In this document: one piece after another, positions 1 to 8,121 of the stretch
Layout: each line of letters opens with the position of its first letter
Numbering within the stretch: position 1 is the stretch's first letter
Source of the DNA: Solirubrobacteraceae bacterium
GTDB taxonomy: Bacteria > Actinomycetota > Thermoleophilia > Solirubrobacterales > Solirubrobacteraceae
Assembly: GCA_030690545.1 (NCBI GenBank)
Contig: JAUYGN010000147.1
Location: 1 to 38,929 of the forward strand
DNA: 38,929 nucleotides
Direction of reading: 5' to 3'
Notes under the pieces: generated by a model
Databases searched by the model: none
Seen by the model: the letters and a program-made list of their open reading frames with translations, nothing else
What the model was told of the DNA's origin: nothing
Made by a program: the position numbers and the translations under genes

Positions 1-985
1 CGGCGCCGGGCCCGAGCACGAGCGCGCCGGCGCGCGCCAGCGCGCCCAGCGCGACCTCGATGCCGGCCACCGTGAACGCCCCGTCGTCGTCGGGCAGACC
101 GCGCGTCATGACCTCCAGCAGTCGCGTCTCGAAGACGAGCCCCAGCGACGCCGGCACGAGCCCGGTGACGTAGCCCGCGCCCGCGCGCATCGCCGCCTCG
201 GCGGCGAGGCAGGGCGCGCCCGTCAGCCCGCGCGAGCCACCCGCGACGACGACCTGGCCGGAGCTGAACTTCGTCGCGTCCGCCTGCCGGCCGGGGACGA
301 GCGCGTGGACGCGCGCCGTCAGCAGTCCGGCGTCGGGCGCGACCGGAGCACCGGCCGGGATGCCGACGTCGACGACCTTCAGCCCACCCGTCCGCTGCTT
401 GCCGGGCGCGATCCAGTGCCCCGGCTTGGCGGCGGCGAAGGTCACCGTCGTCGTCGCGGCGACGGACGCGCCGGCCACCGCCCCGGTCGAGGCGTCGACT
501 CCGCTGGCGATGTCGGCGGCGACGACGGGCACCCGCCGCAGGGCGATCGCCTCGATCGCGTCCCCCGCACGACCGCGAGGCACGCCCTCGAAGCCCGTGC
601 CGAGGATCGCGTCGACGACGACCGCGACATCGTCGAGCGCGCGCGGATCGAACGGCTCGTGAGCGCCCTCCAGCAGACCCAGGTTGTGGCCGGCGTCGCC
701 GCGGTGCTCGGGCGCCTCGGCGAGCAGCAGCACGCGCACGCTGCGCCCGAGCGCGCGCAGCAGCCGGGCGGCGACGAACCCGTCGCCGCCGTTGTTGCCC
801 TTCCCGCAGACGATCGCGATCGGGCCGCGCGGCACCTCGCGATCGGTGTGCAGCGCCAGACCGGCACCGGCCTTCTCCATCAGCTCGAGCGAGCCGATGC
901 CACGCTGCTCGATCGCCCAGCGGTCGGTCGCGCGCATCTGCTCGGCGCCGTAGAGCGGCTGGAGCCAGTCGGGTGGCGCGCTCAC
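1..985 (-). CDS. nnr: Bifunctional NAD(P)H-hydrate epimerase / ADP-dependent dehydratase (3' end cut by window)
   Basis: Repairs hydrated NADH and NADPH (NAD(P)HX): an N-terminal epimerase interconverts the R and S epimers and a C-terminal ribokinase-like domain dehydrates the S form using ADP. I read 328 residues from a GTG at 985 that overlaps the acpS stop. The YjeF_N epimerase part holds GKGNNGGDGF (61-70), an Asp at about 125 and ADIASGVDASTG (158-169). The dehydratase begins near 232 with KFSSGQVVVAGGS and reaches the nucleotide-site LVLGPG as the window ends, so roughly 150-180 C-terminal residues are missing. The acpS-nnr order is conserved in actinobacteria, where alr and tsaE often follow. 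The assignment is firm; the start is supported by the overlap. Confidence 0.93.
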   Translation of the reverse strand, partial: MSAPPDWLQPLYGAEQMRATDRWAIEQRGIGSLELMEKAGAGLALHTDREVPRGPIAIVCGKGNNGGDGFVAARLLRALGRSVRVLLLAEAPEHRGDAGHNLGLLEGAHEPFDPRALDDVAVVVDAILGTGFEGVPRGRAGDAIEAIALRRVPVVAADIASGVDASTGAVAGASVAATTTVTFAAAKPGHWIAPGKQRTGGLKVVDVGIPAGAPVAPDAGLLTARVHALVPGRQADATKFSSGQVVVAGGSRGLTGAPCLAAEAAMRAGAGYVTGLVPASLGLVFETRLLEVMTRGLPDDDGAFTVAGIEVALGALARAGALVLGPGA

Positions 986-1368
986 GACCGCGCGCGATCG
1001 CTCGCCGGGTCCTGCGTCCTGCCGGCACGCGCGCGCACGAGCGCGACCGCGCCGGCGGTGACCTTGGAGTGCGTCAGCGAGATGTCGACCTCGACGCCGA
1101 GCGCCGCGAGATCCCCGTGCAGCGCGACGCGCGTCCCCGCGCCCTGGCCGGCGATCTCGATGTCGCGCGGGTTCCACGCCTCGAGTCGCAGCGCCTTGGC
1201 AACGGCCTCCTTCGCACAGAAGCGCGCCGCGAGGTGCTGGCCGGGCCGCGCCCGCCCTGCCGCATACGCACGCTCGCCCTCGGTGAAGAGTCGCAGGGCC
1301 AGTCCCGGACGGCGCGCCAGCGCCTGCTCCATCCGCTCGATCTCCAGCAGGTCGATGCCGACGGACAT
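982..1368 (-). CDS. acpS: Holo-[acyl-carrier-protein] synthase
   Basis: Transfers the 4'-phosphopantetheine arm of coenzyme A to acyl carrier protein, which activates fatty-acid synthesis in the cytosol. The 128-residue product opens with MSVGIDLLEIERM, whose Asp6 is the usual metal ligand, and has FCAKEAVAKAL (Glu54 as second ligand) and a late LTHSK motif, all typical of AcpS. I place the start at ATG 1368 because the family begins right at this strand; ATG 1377 three codons upstream is an alternative and neither has a strong ribosome-binding site. The stop overlaps the GTG of nnr, so the two are probably cotranslated. Confidence 0.94.
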   Translation of the reverse strand: MSVGIDLLEIERMEQALARRPGLALRLFTEGERAYAAGRARPGQHLAARFCAKEAVAKALRLEAWNPRDIEIAGQGAGTRVALHGDLAALGVEVDISLTHSKVTAGAVALVRARAGRTQDPASDRARS

Positions 1369-1469
1369 GCCGTCCATCGTAGACCCGCAGGAGATCCACA
1401 CGGGTCCCCCGACCGCGTGCGTCGGCTACGAGGTCTCGCGGGAGCTCGCGCTCCTCGACCCCGAGCGGG

Positions 1470-2117
1470 TCACCCGCTCTCGGAGGCGAGGACGCCGAGA
1501 TGCTTGTTCGTCATCGTGCTGCCGCGGAAGCACGCGAGGTCGGCGCGGAAGTAGGCCTCGAATCGCGTCGCGACCTGGCCGCCTTCGCCGTCCTGGGGGT
1601 TGAGCGGCCGGATCGTCAGCGACTGGTCGACCGCGCGGCCGTTGCGCCCGCACAGCGCGGTCCCGCGGAACTCGCCGTACCACTGCCCCGGTCGATCGGC
1701 GATCGGCCGCAGCGTCACGTCCTTGAAGCCGCCGGAGTCCAGGCGCCGGCGAACCTCGAGCCGACATGCGCCGCCCGAGCAGCTCGTCGTCAGCCGCCAG
1801 TCGTGCGTGCCACGCGGCGATTCGCCGCTCGCGTTGCCCGCGGCCGGGGTGCGATCGACGATCCGCACGGCGAAGTCGCCCGTCAGCGCGACACCGTCCT
1901 CGGGAAGTCCGGCGGGAGCCCTCAGGTCGGCCGTCTCGGGATCGCCGTCCTCCTCCTCGTCGTCGTCGGGCGACGTCTCCGGCGCGTCGCCCGGCACGGT
2001 GACGGTGACGGTTCGCGGCGGGGGTCGCTCGGCGCTCGTCTCGGCCTGCGTCTCGTCATCCGAGCCGCAGCCGGCGAGCGCCAGCACGGCCACTGCGACG
2101 ATTCCGAGCGCGCGCAC
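1470..2117 (-). CDS. Putative lipoprotein of unknown function
   Basis: I do not recognise the family. From a GTG at 2117 the product has 215 residues with a short hydrophobic signal ending in a lipobox (LALAGC, Cys17), so it is predicted to be a lipid-anchored extracytoplasmic protein. After the Cys comes a low-complexity, acidic linker with a DDDEEEDGD run, then a compact C-terminal domain with four Cys residues (CSGGAC, ALCG, LACF) that could form disulfides. AGGGG lies about 13 bases before the GTG. An in-frame extension to about 2219 exists but would place charged residues before the signal. It lies between glmS and acpS on the same strand and may be cotranscribed. Confidence 0.7.
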   Translation of the reverse strand: MRALGIVAVAVLALAGCGSDDETQAETSAERPPPRTVTVTVPGDAPETSPDDDEEEDGDPETADLRAPAGLPEDGVALTGDFAVRIVDRTPAAGNASGESPRGTHDWRLTTSCSGGACRLEVRRRLDSGGFKDVTLRPIADRPGQWYGEFRGTALCGRNGRAVDQSLTIRPLNPQDGEGGQVATRFEAYFRADLACFRGSTMTNKHLGVLASESG

Positions 2118-2244
2118 GCCGATTCGGCTACCCCTGGTCGGGCACAGCCAAACCGCCGGCCCACGACCGGCGCCGCGTAGGTCGCGGCACGTCGTCCGGA
2201 CGCACCTGGGCGCCGGCACGCGAGCGTCGTCCGTCGAGCCGCGG

Positions 2245-4134
2245 CTACTCCACCGTGACCGTCTTGGCGAGGTTGCGCGGCTGGTCGACGTTCAGCCCGC
2301 GATGGCGCGCGACGTAGTAGGCGAACAGCTGCAGCGGAATCACGGCGAGCAGCGCCTGCAGCATCCAGTCGGTGCGCGGGACGTAGATCACCTCCTCGGC
2401 GACGGGCTCCAGCCGCGTGTCGCCCTCCGTCGCGATGGCGATCACATGCGCCCCGCGCGCGCGGACCTCCTGGATGTTCGAGATCATCTTGTCGAGGATC
2501 GGCATGTCGGTCGCGACGCAGACGACCGGCGTCGACTCGTCGAGCAGCGCGATCGGGCCGTGCTTCATCTCGCCGCCGGCGTAGGCGTCGGTCGCGATAT
2601 AGGAGATCTCCTTGAGCTTCAGCGCGCCCTCGAGCGCGACGGCACGGCCGACGTGGCGGCCGAGGTAGAGATAGAACTCCGAGTCGGCGTGGCGCTCGGC
2701 GGCGGCCTTGACGGGCGCGTCGAGCGTCTCGATCAGCTCGCTGATGCGTGACGGCAGGTGCTTGATCTCGGCAACGAGCTCGGCGATCCGCGCCGGCGCC
2801 AGCGTGCCGCGCAGCTCGGCCAGGCGCAACGCGAGCAGGTACATCGCCGCGACCTGGCAGACGAACGTCTTCGTCGCCGCGACCGAGACCTCCAGCCCAG
2901 CCCGCGTGTAGAGCACGCCGTCGGCGTCGCGCGTCGCCTGCGAGCCGACGACGTTCGTGCAGGCGAGCACCTTCGCGCCGCGCTCGCGCGCCAGGCGCAT
3001 CGCCGCCAGCGTGTCCGCCGTCTCGCCGGACTGCGTGATGCCGATCACGAGCTCGCGCTCGGAGACGATCGGGTTGCGGTATCGCCATTCCGACGCGATG
3101 TCCATATCGACGGGGATGCGCGCCCATTCCTCGATCGCGTAGCGACCGATCAGGCCGGCGTGAAACGACGTGCCGGCGGCGAGGATCAGGATCCGGTCGA
3201 CGTCCTGCAGCAGCGTCTCGTCGAGCTCGGCCTCGGCGAGGTCGACGCCGTCGCGGCGCGCCGTGCGATCGGCGACGGTCTCGGCGACGGCGTCGGCCTG
3301 CTCGTGGATCTCCTTGAGCATGAACGTCTCGTAGCCGCCCTTCTCGGCCGTCGCCTCGTCCCACTCCACGCGCGTGATCGCGCGCTCGATCGGCGTGCCG
3401 TCGGGCGTCAGGAAGTCGACGCCGCCGGGCCGCAGGACGACGATCTCCTCGTTGTCGATGAACTGCACGTCGCGCGTGTGGGCGAGGAAGGCGGGGACGG
3501 CCGAGCCGAGGAACTGCTCGCCGTCGCCGCGACCGACGATCAGCGGGCACTCCTTGCGCGCTCCGACGAGCGTGTCCGGCTCGTCGGCGCTCATCGCGAC
3601 GAACGCGTAGTGGCCCTCGAGCTCGGCGTAGGCGGCACGGACGGCCTCCACGAGGCTGCCGCGGGCCATGTGGTGCGAGATCAGATGGGCGATGACCTCG
3701 GCGTCGGTCTCCGACGTGAAGTCCGCGCCGACGTCGCCGAGGCGCGCCTTCAGCGCGAGGTAGTTCTCGACGATCCCGTTGACGACGACGTGGACGCGGT
3801 CGCTCGTGTCGAAGTGCGGGTGGGCGTTGGCCTCCGTGACGCGCCCGTGCGTCGCCCAGCGGGTGTGGCCGATGCCGCTCGTGGCCGGCAGCTCGGCGAC
3901 CGCGACGGACCCCTCGGCGAGGCCCTCGGGCGGCGCGGCGCCGTTGCTCGAACGCAGCACCGCCTCGCGCAGCTTGCTGAGGTTGCCGACCGCGCGCACC
4001 GATCCGATCGCGCCGTCGGCGGCCAGCACCGAGACCCCCGCGGAGTCATAGCCGCGGTACTCGAGCTTCTCCAGACCGGCCAGGAGGATCTCCTGGACGG
4101 GACGCTGACCGACGTATCCGACGATTCCGCACAT
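2245..4134 (-). CDS. glmS: Glutamine-fructose-6-phosphate aminotransferase (isomerizing)
   Basis: Makes glucosamine-6-phosphate from fructose-6-phosphate and glutamine, the first step toward UDP-GlcNAc for cell-wall synthesis. The product is 629 residues, usual for the family. It starts MCGIVGYVG, giving the N-terminal catalytic Cys after Met removal in the class II amidotransferase domain (1-220). Two SIS sugar-isomerase domains follow, with LAAGTSFHAG and ITQSGETADT in the first, and the chain ends NLAKTVTVE, the standard GlmS C-terminus. It lies 85 bases downstream of glmM, so two successive amino-sugar steps are adjacent. I saw no glmS ribozyme in the short leader; regulation is not visible. 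Confidence 0.97.
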   Translation of the reverse strand: MCGIVGYVGQRPVQEILLAGLEKLEYRGYDSAGVSVLAADGAIGSVRAVGNLSKLREAVLRSSNGAAPPEGLAEGSVAVAELPATSGIGHTRWATHGRVTEANAHPHFDTSDRVHVVVNGIVENYLALKARLGDVGADFTSETDAEVIAHLISHHMARGSLVEAVRAAYAELEGHYAFVAMSADEPDTLVGARKECPLIVGRGDGEQFLGSAVPAFLAHTRDVQFIDNEEIVVLRPGGVDFLTPDGTPIERAITRVEWDEATAEKGGYETFMLKEIHEQADAVAETVADRTARRDGVDLAEAELDETLLQDVDRILILAAGTSFHAGLIGRYAIEEWARIPVDMDIASEWRYRNPIVSERELVIGITQSGETADTLAAMRLARERGAKVLACTNVVGSQATRDADGVLYTRAGLEVSVAATKTFVCQVAAMYLLALRLAELRGTLAPARIAELVAEIKHLPSRISELIETLDAPVKAAAERHADSEFYLYLGRHVGRAVALEGALKLKEISYIATDAYAGGEMKHGPIALLDESTPVVCVATDMPILDKMISNIQEVRARGAHVIAIATEGDTRLEPVAEEVIYVPRTDWMLQALLAVIPLQLFAYYVARHRGLNVDQPRNLAKTVTVE

Positions 4135-4219
4135 GCGCCAGATCCTAGGTGCTGGACGAACCCGCCGAACGGCGCGCCGGCGCGTTCACGGCCAAACCGG
4201 CCCGCTGGCAAGCACGGAT

Positions 4220-5539
4220 CTATCGCGCGGCCGCAGCCTGGACGATCGCGACGAGCCGCGCGCAGACCGCATCGGTCTCCTCCGAGCTCGGCGCCTCGAC
4301 CATCACGCGCACGAGCTGCTCCGTTCCGGAGGGGCGCACGAGCACACGTCCACGACCCTCGAGCGCCGCAGACTCCTGCGCCGTCGCCGCACTCAGCGCC
4401 TCGCTTGCCATCGCGCCATCGCGATCGGCGACGCGCACGTTGACGAGCTTCTGGGGCAGCTTGGTGATCGCGTCGCGTTCTGCCAGATCGCGGCCGGCGA
4501 GTGCCTCGAGCGTCAGCAGCGCCGAAGCGATCCCGTCGCCGGAGGGGACGAAGCCCATGTCGATGATGTGGCCCGACTGCTCACCGCCGATCGCCCAGCC
4601 GCGCTCGCGCAGCTCCTCGAGTACGTAGCGGTCGCCGACGGCCGTCGTCGCGACCTCGACGCCGGCGTCGCGCATCGCCGTGTGGAAGCCGTAGTTCGTC
4701 ATCACCGTGACGACGACGCCGCCGCCCGCCAGGCGGTCCTGGCTGCGCAGGTGCAGCGTCGCCAGCGCGACGAGCTCGTCGCCGTCGACGAGCGCGCCGG
4801 TGCGGTCGACGGCAAGGACGCGATCGCCGTCGCCGTCGAACGCGAAGCCGATGTCGTGGCCCCCGTCGCGCATCGCGGCGACGATCGACGCGGTGTGCGT
4901 CGAGCCGCAGCCGTCGTTGATGTTGCGCCCGTCGGGCCCGCCGGCGAGCACGGTCACGGTTGCTCCGAGGCGGCGGAAGATCGTTGGCGCGGCGCGGTAC
5001 GTCGACCCGTTCGCGCAGTCCAGCACGACGTCCACCCCCTCCAGCGAGAGATCGGCGAACCGCTCCTGCAGCGCGCGCAGATAGTCCTCGTCGGTGCCGT
5101 GCAGCTCGTCGATCGCACCGATCCGCTGCGGGGCGGCGTCCGTGCCCGCCTCCAGCCGACGCTCGATCGCGAGCTCGGTCGCATCCGACAGCTTGAAGCG
5201 GTCGGCGCCGAAGAACTTGATCCCGTTGTCGGCGTACGGATTGTGCGACGCGGAGATGACGGCTGCCAGATCGAAGCCGTAGCGGCCGAGCAGCAGCGGC
5301 GCGGCAGGCGTCGGCAGCACGCCGCCGAGCAGCACGTCGCCGCCGGCTGAGGCGATCCCGGCGGCGAGCGCGGCCTCGAGCATCGCGCCGGACTCGCGCG
5401 TGTCGCGGATGACGAGCACGCGCGGGCGCGCGCCGCCGATCTCGCGCGTCGCGGCGGCACCGAGCGCGAGCGTCAGCTCAGCCGTGAGCAGCTCGCCGGC
5501 GACGCCCCGGACACCATCGGTGCCGAAGAGCTTGCGCAT
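4220..5539 (-). CDS. glmM: Phosphoglucosamine mutase
   Basis: Converts glucosamine-6-phosphate to glucosamine-1-phosphate, the step after GlmS. The 439-residue protein begins MRKLFGTDGVRG, the family signature. It carries the phosphoserine loop SASHNP with Ser98 as the phospho-carrier, the metal loop DGDGDR, and the C-terminal phosphate loop RPSGTEQ. Length and motif order are normal. It follows rpsI by 25 bases on the same strand, the common actinobacterial order rplM-rpsI-glmM, so it is likely read from the ribosomal-protein promoter upstream. Confidence 0.97.
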   Translation of the reverse strand: MRKLFGTDGVRGVAGELLTAELTLALGAAATREIGGARPRVLVIRDTRESGAMLEAALAAGIASAGGDVLLGGVLPTPAAPLLLGRYGFDLAAVISASHNPYADNGIKFFGADRFKLSDATELAIERRLEAGTDAAPQRIGAIDELHGTDEDYLRALQERFADLSLEGVDVVLDCANGSTYRAAPTIFRRLGATVTVLAGGPDGRNINDGCGSTHTASIVAAMRDGGHDIGFAFDGDGDRVLAVDRTGALVDGDELVALATLHLRSQDRLAGGGVVVTVMTNYGFHTAMRDAGVEVATTAVGDRYVLEELRERGWAIGGEQSGHIIDMGFVPSGDGIASALLTLEALAGRDLAERDAITKLPQKLVNVRVADRDGAMASEALSAATAQESAALEGRGRVLVRPSGTEQLVRVMVEAPSSEETDAVCARLVAIVQAAAAR

Positions 5540-5564
5540 CGTGGATCGCCAGCGCGTGAGCGGG

Positions 5565-6323
5565 CTAGCGCTTGGAGAACTGCGGCCGCTTGCGGGCCTT
5601 CTTCAGACCGGCCTTCTTGCGCTCCTTGACGCGCGGGTCGCGCGTCAGGAAGCCGCGGCGCTTGAGCTCGCCGCGCAGGTTGGGGTCTGCTTCGAGCAGC
5701 GCGCGCGAGACGCCATGACGCAGAGCGCCGGCCTGGGCGCTGACACCGCCGCCGTGCAGGCGAGCGACGACGTCCATCCGGTCGTCGTAGCCGACGACCT
5801 CGAGCGGCTGGCGAATGTTGCGACCCAGGGCGGGCCGGGGGAAGTACGCGTCGAGCGTCTTGCCGTTGATCGTGTACGCGCCGTTGCCGGGTCGCAGGAT
5901 CACGCGGGCGACGGCGGTCTTGCGCTTGCCGGTGGCGCGGTAGCGCGCGCCGGCGGCGAGATCGATGACCGCTGCGACGGGCTGCTCGTCGGCGCGGTCC
6001 TCCTCGGCGGCGGCAGCGGCGGCTTCCAGCGCCTCCTCGTCCTCTTGCGCCAGCGGATCGGCGCCCTCCAGAACGATGTCGACCTCGAGATCGGCGCCCG
6101 GGATCGCGGGCTTCACGCGCGGCGTCGGCGAATCGTCCGCATCGTCGTCGAGATCCTGCTCGAGCGCCGGCGCCGGCGTGGCGGCCGGAGGCTCGTCGAC
6201 GGGGACGGGCGGCGCGGTCTCGGGCGTGGCCGCCACCGGCTCGTCGGGGACGGGCGGCGCGGTCTCGGGCGTGGTGGCCGCGGGCTCGTCGGCCTCGGGC
6301 GGCTCGGCGCTCTCGTCGATCAC
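5565..6323 (-). CDS. rpsI: Ribosomal protein S9 with long acidic/proline-rich N-terminal extension
   Basis: Small-subunit ribosomal protein whose C-terminal tail reaches the P-site tRNA. Residues about 127-252 are a complete S9 core, from [15 protein letters not shown] to the basic tail [12 protein letters not shown]. The first 126 residues are extra: S9 is usually about 130 residues and up to about 170 in actinobacteria. The extension is rich in Pro, Ala, Glu and Asp, contains the repeated segment [10 protein letters not shown] and an Asp run near 59-64, and is encoded in part by a 29-bp perfect direct repeat (6201-6229 and 6246-6274). The start codon overlaps the rplM stop by 4 bases (ATGA), which supports it and so the extension. 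The core assignment is certain; the role of the extension is unknown. Confidence 0.95.
   Translation of the reverse strand: MIDESAEPPEADEPAATTPETAPPVPDEPVAATPETAPPVPVDEPPAATPAPALEQDLDDDADDSPTPRVKPAIPGADLEVDIVLEGADPLAQEDEEALEAAAAAAEEDRADEQPVAAVIDLAAGARYRATGKRKTAVARVILRPGNGAYTINGKTLDAYFPRPALGRNIRQPLEVVGYDDRMDVVARLHGGGVSAQAGALRHGVSRALLEADPNLRGELKRRGFLTRDPRVKERKKAGLKKARKRPQFSKR
6201..6274. repeat. 29-bp perfect direct repeat inside rpsI
   Basis: Bases 6201-6229 and 6246-6274 are identical and start 45 bases apart, so the repeat keeps frame (15 codons) and encodes the duplicated Pro/Ala/Glu segment of the S9 extension. Such in-frame repeats can expand or contract by slippage. Confidence 0.85.
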
Positions 6324-6754
6324 GAGTGCAGCTCCATCGGTTGCGGTTTCTGGGCCTGGTGGGGATGCTCCGGCCCGGCGTAGATCTTCAGCTTCGTGAT
6401 CTGCTTGCGGGCGAGGCGATTGCGGGGCAGCATCCCCTTGACGGCGAGGCGCAGGACCTCTTCGGGCCGGCGATCGAGCATCTCCTCGAGCGTCCGCGTC
6501 TTCAGCCCCCCGGGGTAACCCGAGTGACGGTAGTACTTCTTGTCGGCGCGCTTGTTGCCGGTGACGGCGATCTTCTCCGCGTTGACGACGACGACGAAGT
6601 CGCCCGTGTCCACGTGCGGGGTGTAGACCGGCTTGCGCTTGCCGCGCAGCGCATCGGCGATCTGCGTCGCCAGACGCCCGAGCGTTTGCCCGGTGGCGTC
6701 GACGACGAGCCAGTTGCGCTCGCGATCATTGGCGTTGGCGACGTAGGTCTTCAT
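6320..6754 (-). CDS. rplM: Ribosomal protein L13
   Basis: Large-subunit protein that assembles early. The 144-residue product has the L13 hallmarks: [14 protein letters not shown], a [17 protein letters not shown] stretch, [14 protein letters not shown], and the motif [14 protein letters not shown]. Length is normal. It is the first gene of the rplM-rpsI-glmM-glmS run and overlaps rpsI by 4 bases. Its leader contains a strong hairpin followed by six T residues just upstream of the ATG, described separately, which may serve autoregulation. Confidence 0.97.
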   Translation of the reverse strand: MKTYVANANDRERNWLVVDATGQTLGRLATQIADALRGKRKPVYTPHVDTGDFVVVVNAEKIAVTGNKRADKKYYRHSGYPGGLKTRTLEEMLDRRPEEVLRLAVKGMLPRNRLARKQITKLKIYAGPEHPHQAQKPQPMELHS

Positions 6755-6759
6755 GACTC

Positions 6760-6788
6760 AAAAAATGCCGCGCGAGCTTCCGCGCAGC
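6760..6788 (-). promoter_or_regulatory. Hairpin plus T-tract in the rplM leader (terminator-like)
   Basis: Read on the minus strand, GCTGCGCG (6788-6781) pairs with CGCGCGGC (6774-6767), allowing one G-U pair, around a 6-base loop. The stem is followed by a single A and then T6 (6765-6760). The structure looks like an intrinsic terminator but sits 5 bases before the rplM ATG. A -10-like TATGCT lies at 6802-6797, which would start the RNA almost at the hairpin. Confidence 0.5.
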
Positions 6789-6796
6789 GGACAGCA

Positions 6797-6802
6797 AGCA
6801 TA
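6797..6802 (-). promoter_or_regulatory. Candidate -10 element of the rplM operon
   Basis: TATGCT on the minus strand fits the actinobacterial TAnnnT -10 pattern. It would give a start near 6790 and a leader of about 36 bases. No convincing -35 was found at the usual spacing (TTTCGA at 17 bases). Confidence 0.35.
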
Positions 6803-6948
6803 GGGAATCGCGATCGGCATCGAAATTCCAGCGCAATCACGGGGCTGTGCCGCCGCCGGATCAGATACGGTGCCGCGCAGCAGATCGCCAGATGCACCGT
6901 CTTGACGGCGCAATCGGGAAGCATCGCACGGGACCGGGGCGTCCTGCG

Positions 6949-8121
6949 GTGAGGCGAGTTTCGGGGAGGCGGGTCAGGCTGAGGCGCATCGTCGTTGTGG
7001 TGATATGCGGGGGTTTGCTCGCCCTGGCCGCCACGCCCGCGGGCGCGTACTCGACGAGGAGCACGGGCGGCACGGCCCCTTCCGATCCGCCGCGGATCAC
7101 GAGCGTGTCCTGCGTCACCGGTTGCACGAGCGCACGAGACGCCCGGTTTGGCAGCGTGCTGCGGATCCGCGGGCGCACGATGGGCAGCGTCGCGAGGATC
7201 GTGTTCCTCGGCGGCAAGGGCAACGGCGACAACGTCACCACGCGCGCGCTCGTGGCGCGCAGCTCGAGCGTCGACGTGGCGGTGCCCGAGCGCGCCGTCA
7301 GCGGGCGCCTGCGCGCGATCAACGCCAACGGCAAGCGCTCGAGCGCGAGCCGCGCGACCGTCTCGGTGCGGCGCACCGCCCGCGCGTCCGGTCCGCTCGA
7401 CGTGGCGGTCGTCGAGCGCCGCGTCTTCTACGGCGGCGCGCAACCGGCGCGCGTCGACCTGCTCGCGCGGGAGGCGATGTCCGTCGCGATCGTGCTCGTG
7501 CGCCTGACCGACGGCGCCGTCGTGACGGGCTGGCCGGTCGCGCTCGTGCCCGGCATCATCAGCAGCGTGACCTGGGACGGGAGAGCGGCCGGCGCGGCGC
7601 AACCCCCCGGCCGCTACGCGTTCCACGTGATCGCAGGCGCCGGCGTCCCGGGCGCGCAGCCGCCGGCGCCCCTGGGGACCGTCGCGCTCGACCTGGTCGA
7701 TCACGCGTTCCCGGTCCGCGGGCGCCACACCTACGGCGGGTCGGCGGCACGGTTCGGCGCCGGGCGCGGCGGTCGCAGGCACCAGGGCCATGACGTCTTC
7801 GCGCGCTGCGGCACCCCGGTCGTCGCCGCACGGGGCGGCGTGGTGAAGGTCAGCCGGTTCGAGGCCCGCGCCGGCCACTACGTCGTGATCGCCGGGGAGC
7901 ACACCGAGATCGACTACGTCTACATGCACATGCGCGCGAGATCGCCGCTCCGGACGGGCGCGCGCGTGCGGACCGGGCAGCGGATCGGTGCCGTCGGCGA
8001 CACCGGCCACGCACACGGCTGCCATCTGCACTTCGAGATGTGGAGCAGTCCGGGCTGGCACAGCGGCGGGCAGCCGGTCGATCCGCTGCCGTTCCTGCGG
8101 GCCTGGGCCGCCTACAGCTGA
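6949..8121 (+). CDS. Secreted M23-family metallopeptidase
   Basis: Predicted zinc endopeptidase that cuts peptidoglycan cross-links outside the membrane. From GTG 6949 the product is 390 residues: a basic signal peptide ending near Ala-Gly-Ala (31-33), a beta-rich TIG-like region (about 48-150), a second Ig/FlgD-like region (about 155-240), then the M23 domain. The zinc site is visible as HQGHD (His278, Asp282) and HLHFE (His359, His361). An in-frame frame extends upstream to 6847, but the GTG directly before the basic signal fits secretion better. It stands alone and converges with znuA, whose 3' end it overlaps by 10 bases. The substrate is inferred from the family. Confidence 0.86.
   Translation: MRRVSGRRVRLRRIVVVVICGGLLALAATPAGAYSTRSTGGTAPSDPPRITSVSCVTGCTSARDARFGSVLRIRGRTMGSVARIVFLGGKGNGDNVTTRALVARSSSVDVAVPERAVSGRLRAINANGKRSSASRATVSVRRTARASGPLDVAVVERRVFYGGAQPARVDLLAREAMSVAIVLVRLTDGAVVTGWPVALVPGIISSVTWDGRAAGAAQPPGRYAFHVIAGAGVPGAQPPAPLGTVALDLVDHAFPVRGRHTYGGSAARFGAGRGGRRHQGHDVFARCGTPVVAARGGVVKVSRFEARAGHYVVIAGEHTEIDYVYMHMRARSPLRTGARVRTGQRIGAVGDTGHAHGCHLHFEMWSSPGWHSGGQPVDPLPFLRAWAAYS

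Noticed and set aside
2758-4443. A 561-codon open frame on the plus strand opposite glmS
   Set aside because: It is antisense to a full-length, motif-complete glmS; its product is Arg/Asp/Val-rich with no recognisable domain, a usual shadow in high-GC DNA.
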